Part shown: one piece after another, positions 45,592-45,596 of the stretch | How positions within the stretch are numbered: position 1 is the stretch's first letter | Layout: every line of letters begins with the position of its first letter | Source: Clostridiales bacterium | GTDB taxonomy: Bacteria; Bacillota; Clostridia; Oscillospirales; Acutalibacteraceae | Assembly (NCBI GenBank): GCA_012839705.1 | Contig: DUMT01000058.1 | Location: forward strand, 1-45,596 | DNA length: 45,596 nt | Reading direction: 5' to 3' | Position numbers and translations under genes: made by a program | The notes under the pieces: model-generated | The model's input: only the letters and a program-made list of their open reading frames with translations | Told to the model about the DNA's origin: nothing | The model's database searches: none

Positions 45592-45596
45592 TTAAG

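Noticed and set aside
1-45596. Mobile element, prophage, toxin-antitoxin, defence or biosynthetic gene cluster
   Set aside because: No transposase, integrase, phage structural, nuclease/methylase, NRPS/PKS or RiPP maturase sequences recognised in any listed ORF.

Overview
Clostridial-type (Firmicutes) chromosomal window with three parts. (1) A ~23.4-kb flagellar operon on the minus strand reads flgB-flgC-fliE-fliF-fliG-fliH-fliI-fliJ-fliK-flgD-(flg_new)-flgE-fliM-fliY-fliO-fliP-fliQ-fliR-flhB-flhA-fliA-flgF/G-flgF/G-flgM-flgN-flgK-flgL-fliW-csrA. It is divergent from a short plus-strand fliD-fliS-(FliT/FlgN-like) operon. (2) A plus-strand segment carries an O-antigen-ligase-like membrane protein, a DegV-family protein and a large YfhO-family membrane protein. 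(3) A minus-strand block holds rpsT, a complete argGHCJBDF arginine operon, mnmA-nadA and a Re-citrate synthase/homocitrate synthase-like gene. I see no mobile element, CRISPR array, rRNA, tRNA, defence island or biosynthetic cluster, and most of the region is ordinary. The points worth a second look are non-coding: a consistent sigma-28/SigD-like promoter motif at fliD (tandem pair) and flgM; inverted repeats on both sides of flgE; a 31-bp triplication of terminator halves between yfhO and rpsT; promoter -10 elements embedded in dyads upstream of yfhO and mnmA; a duplicated argC 3' end; and an unlisted 37-codon sORF. The flagellar cluster also lacks local che, flhFG, stator, fliL and cheY genes while its FliY keeps both CheC-type phosphatase motifs. 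All assignments come from reading the sequence and remembered family motifs; no database search was run.
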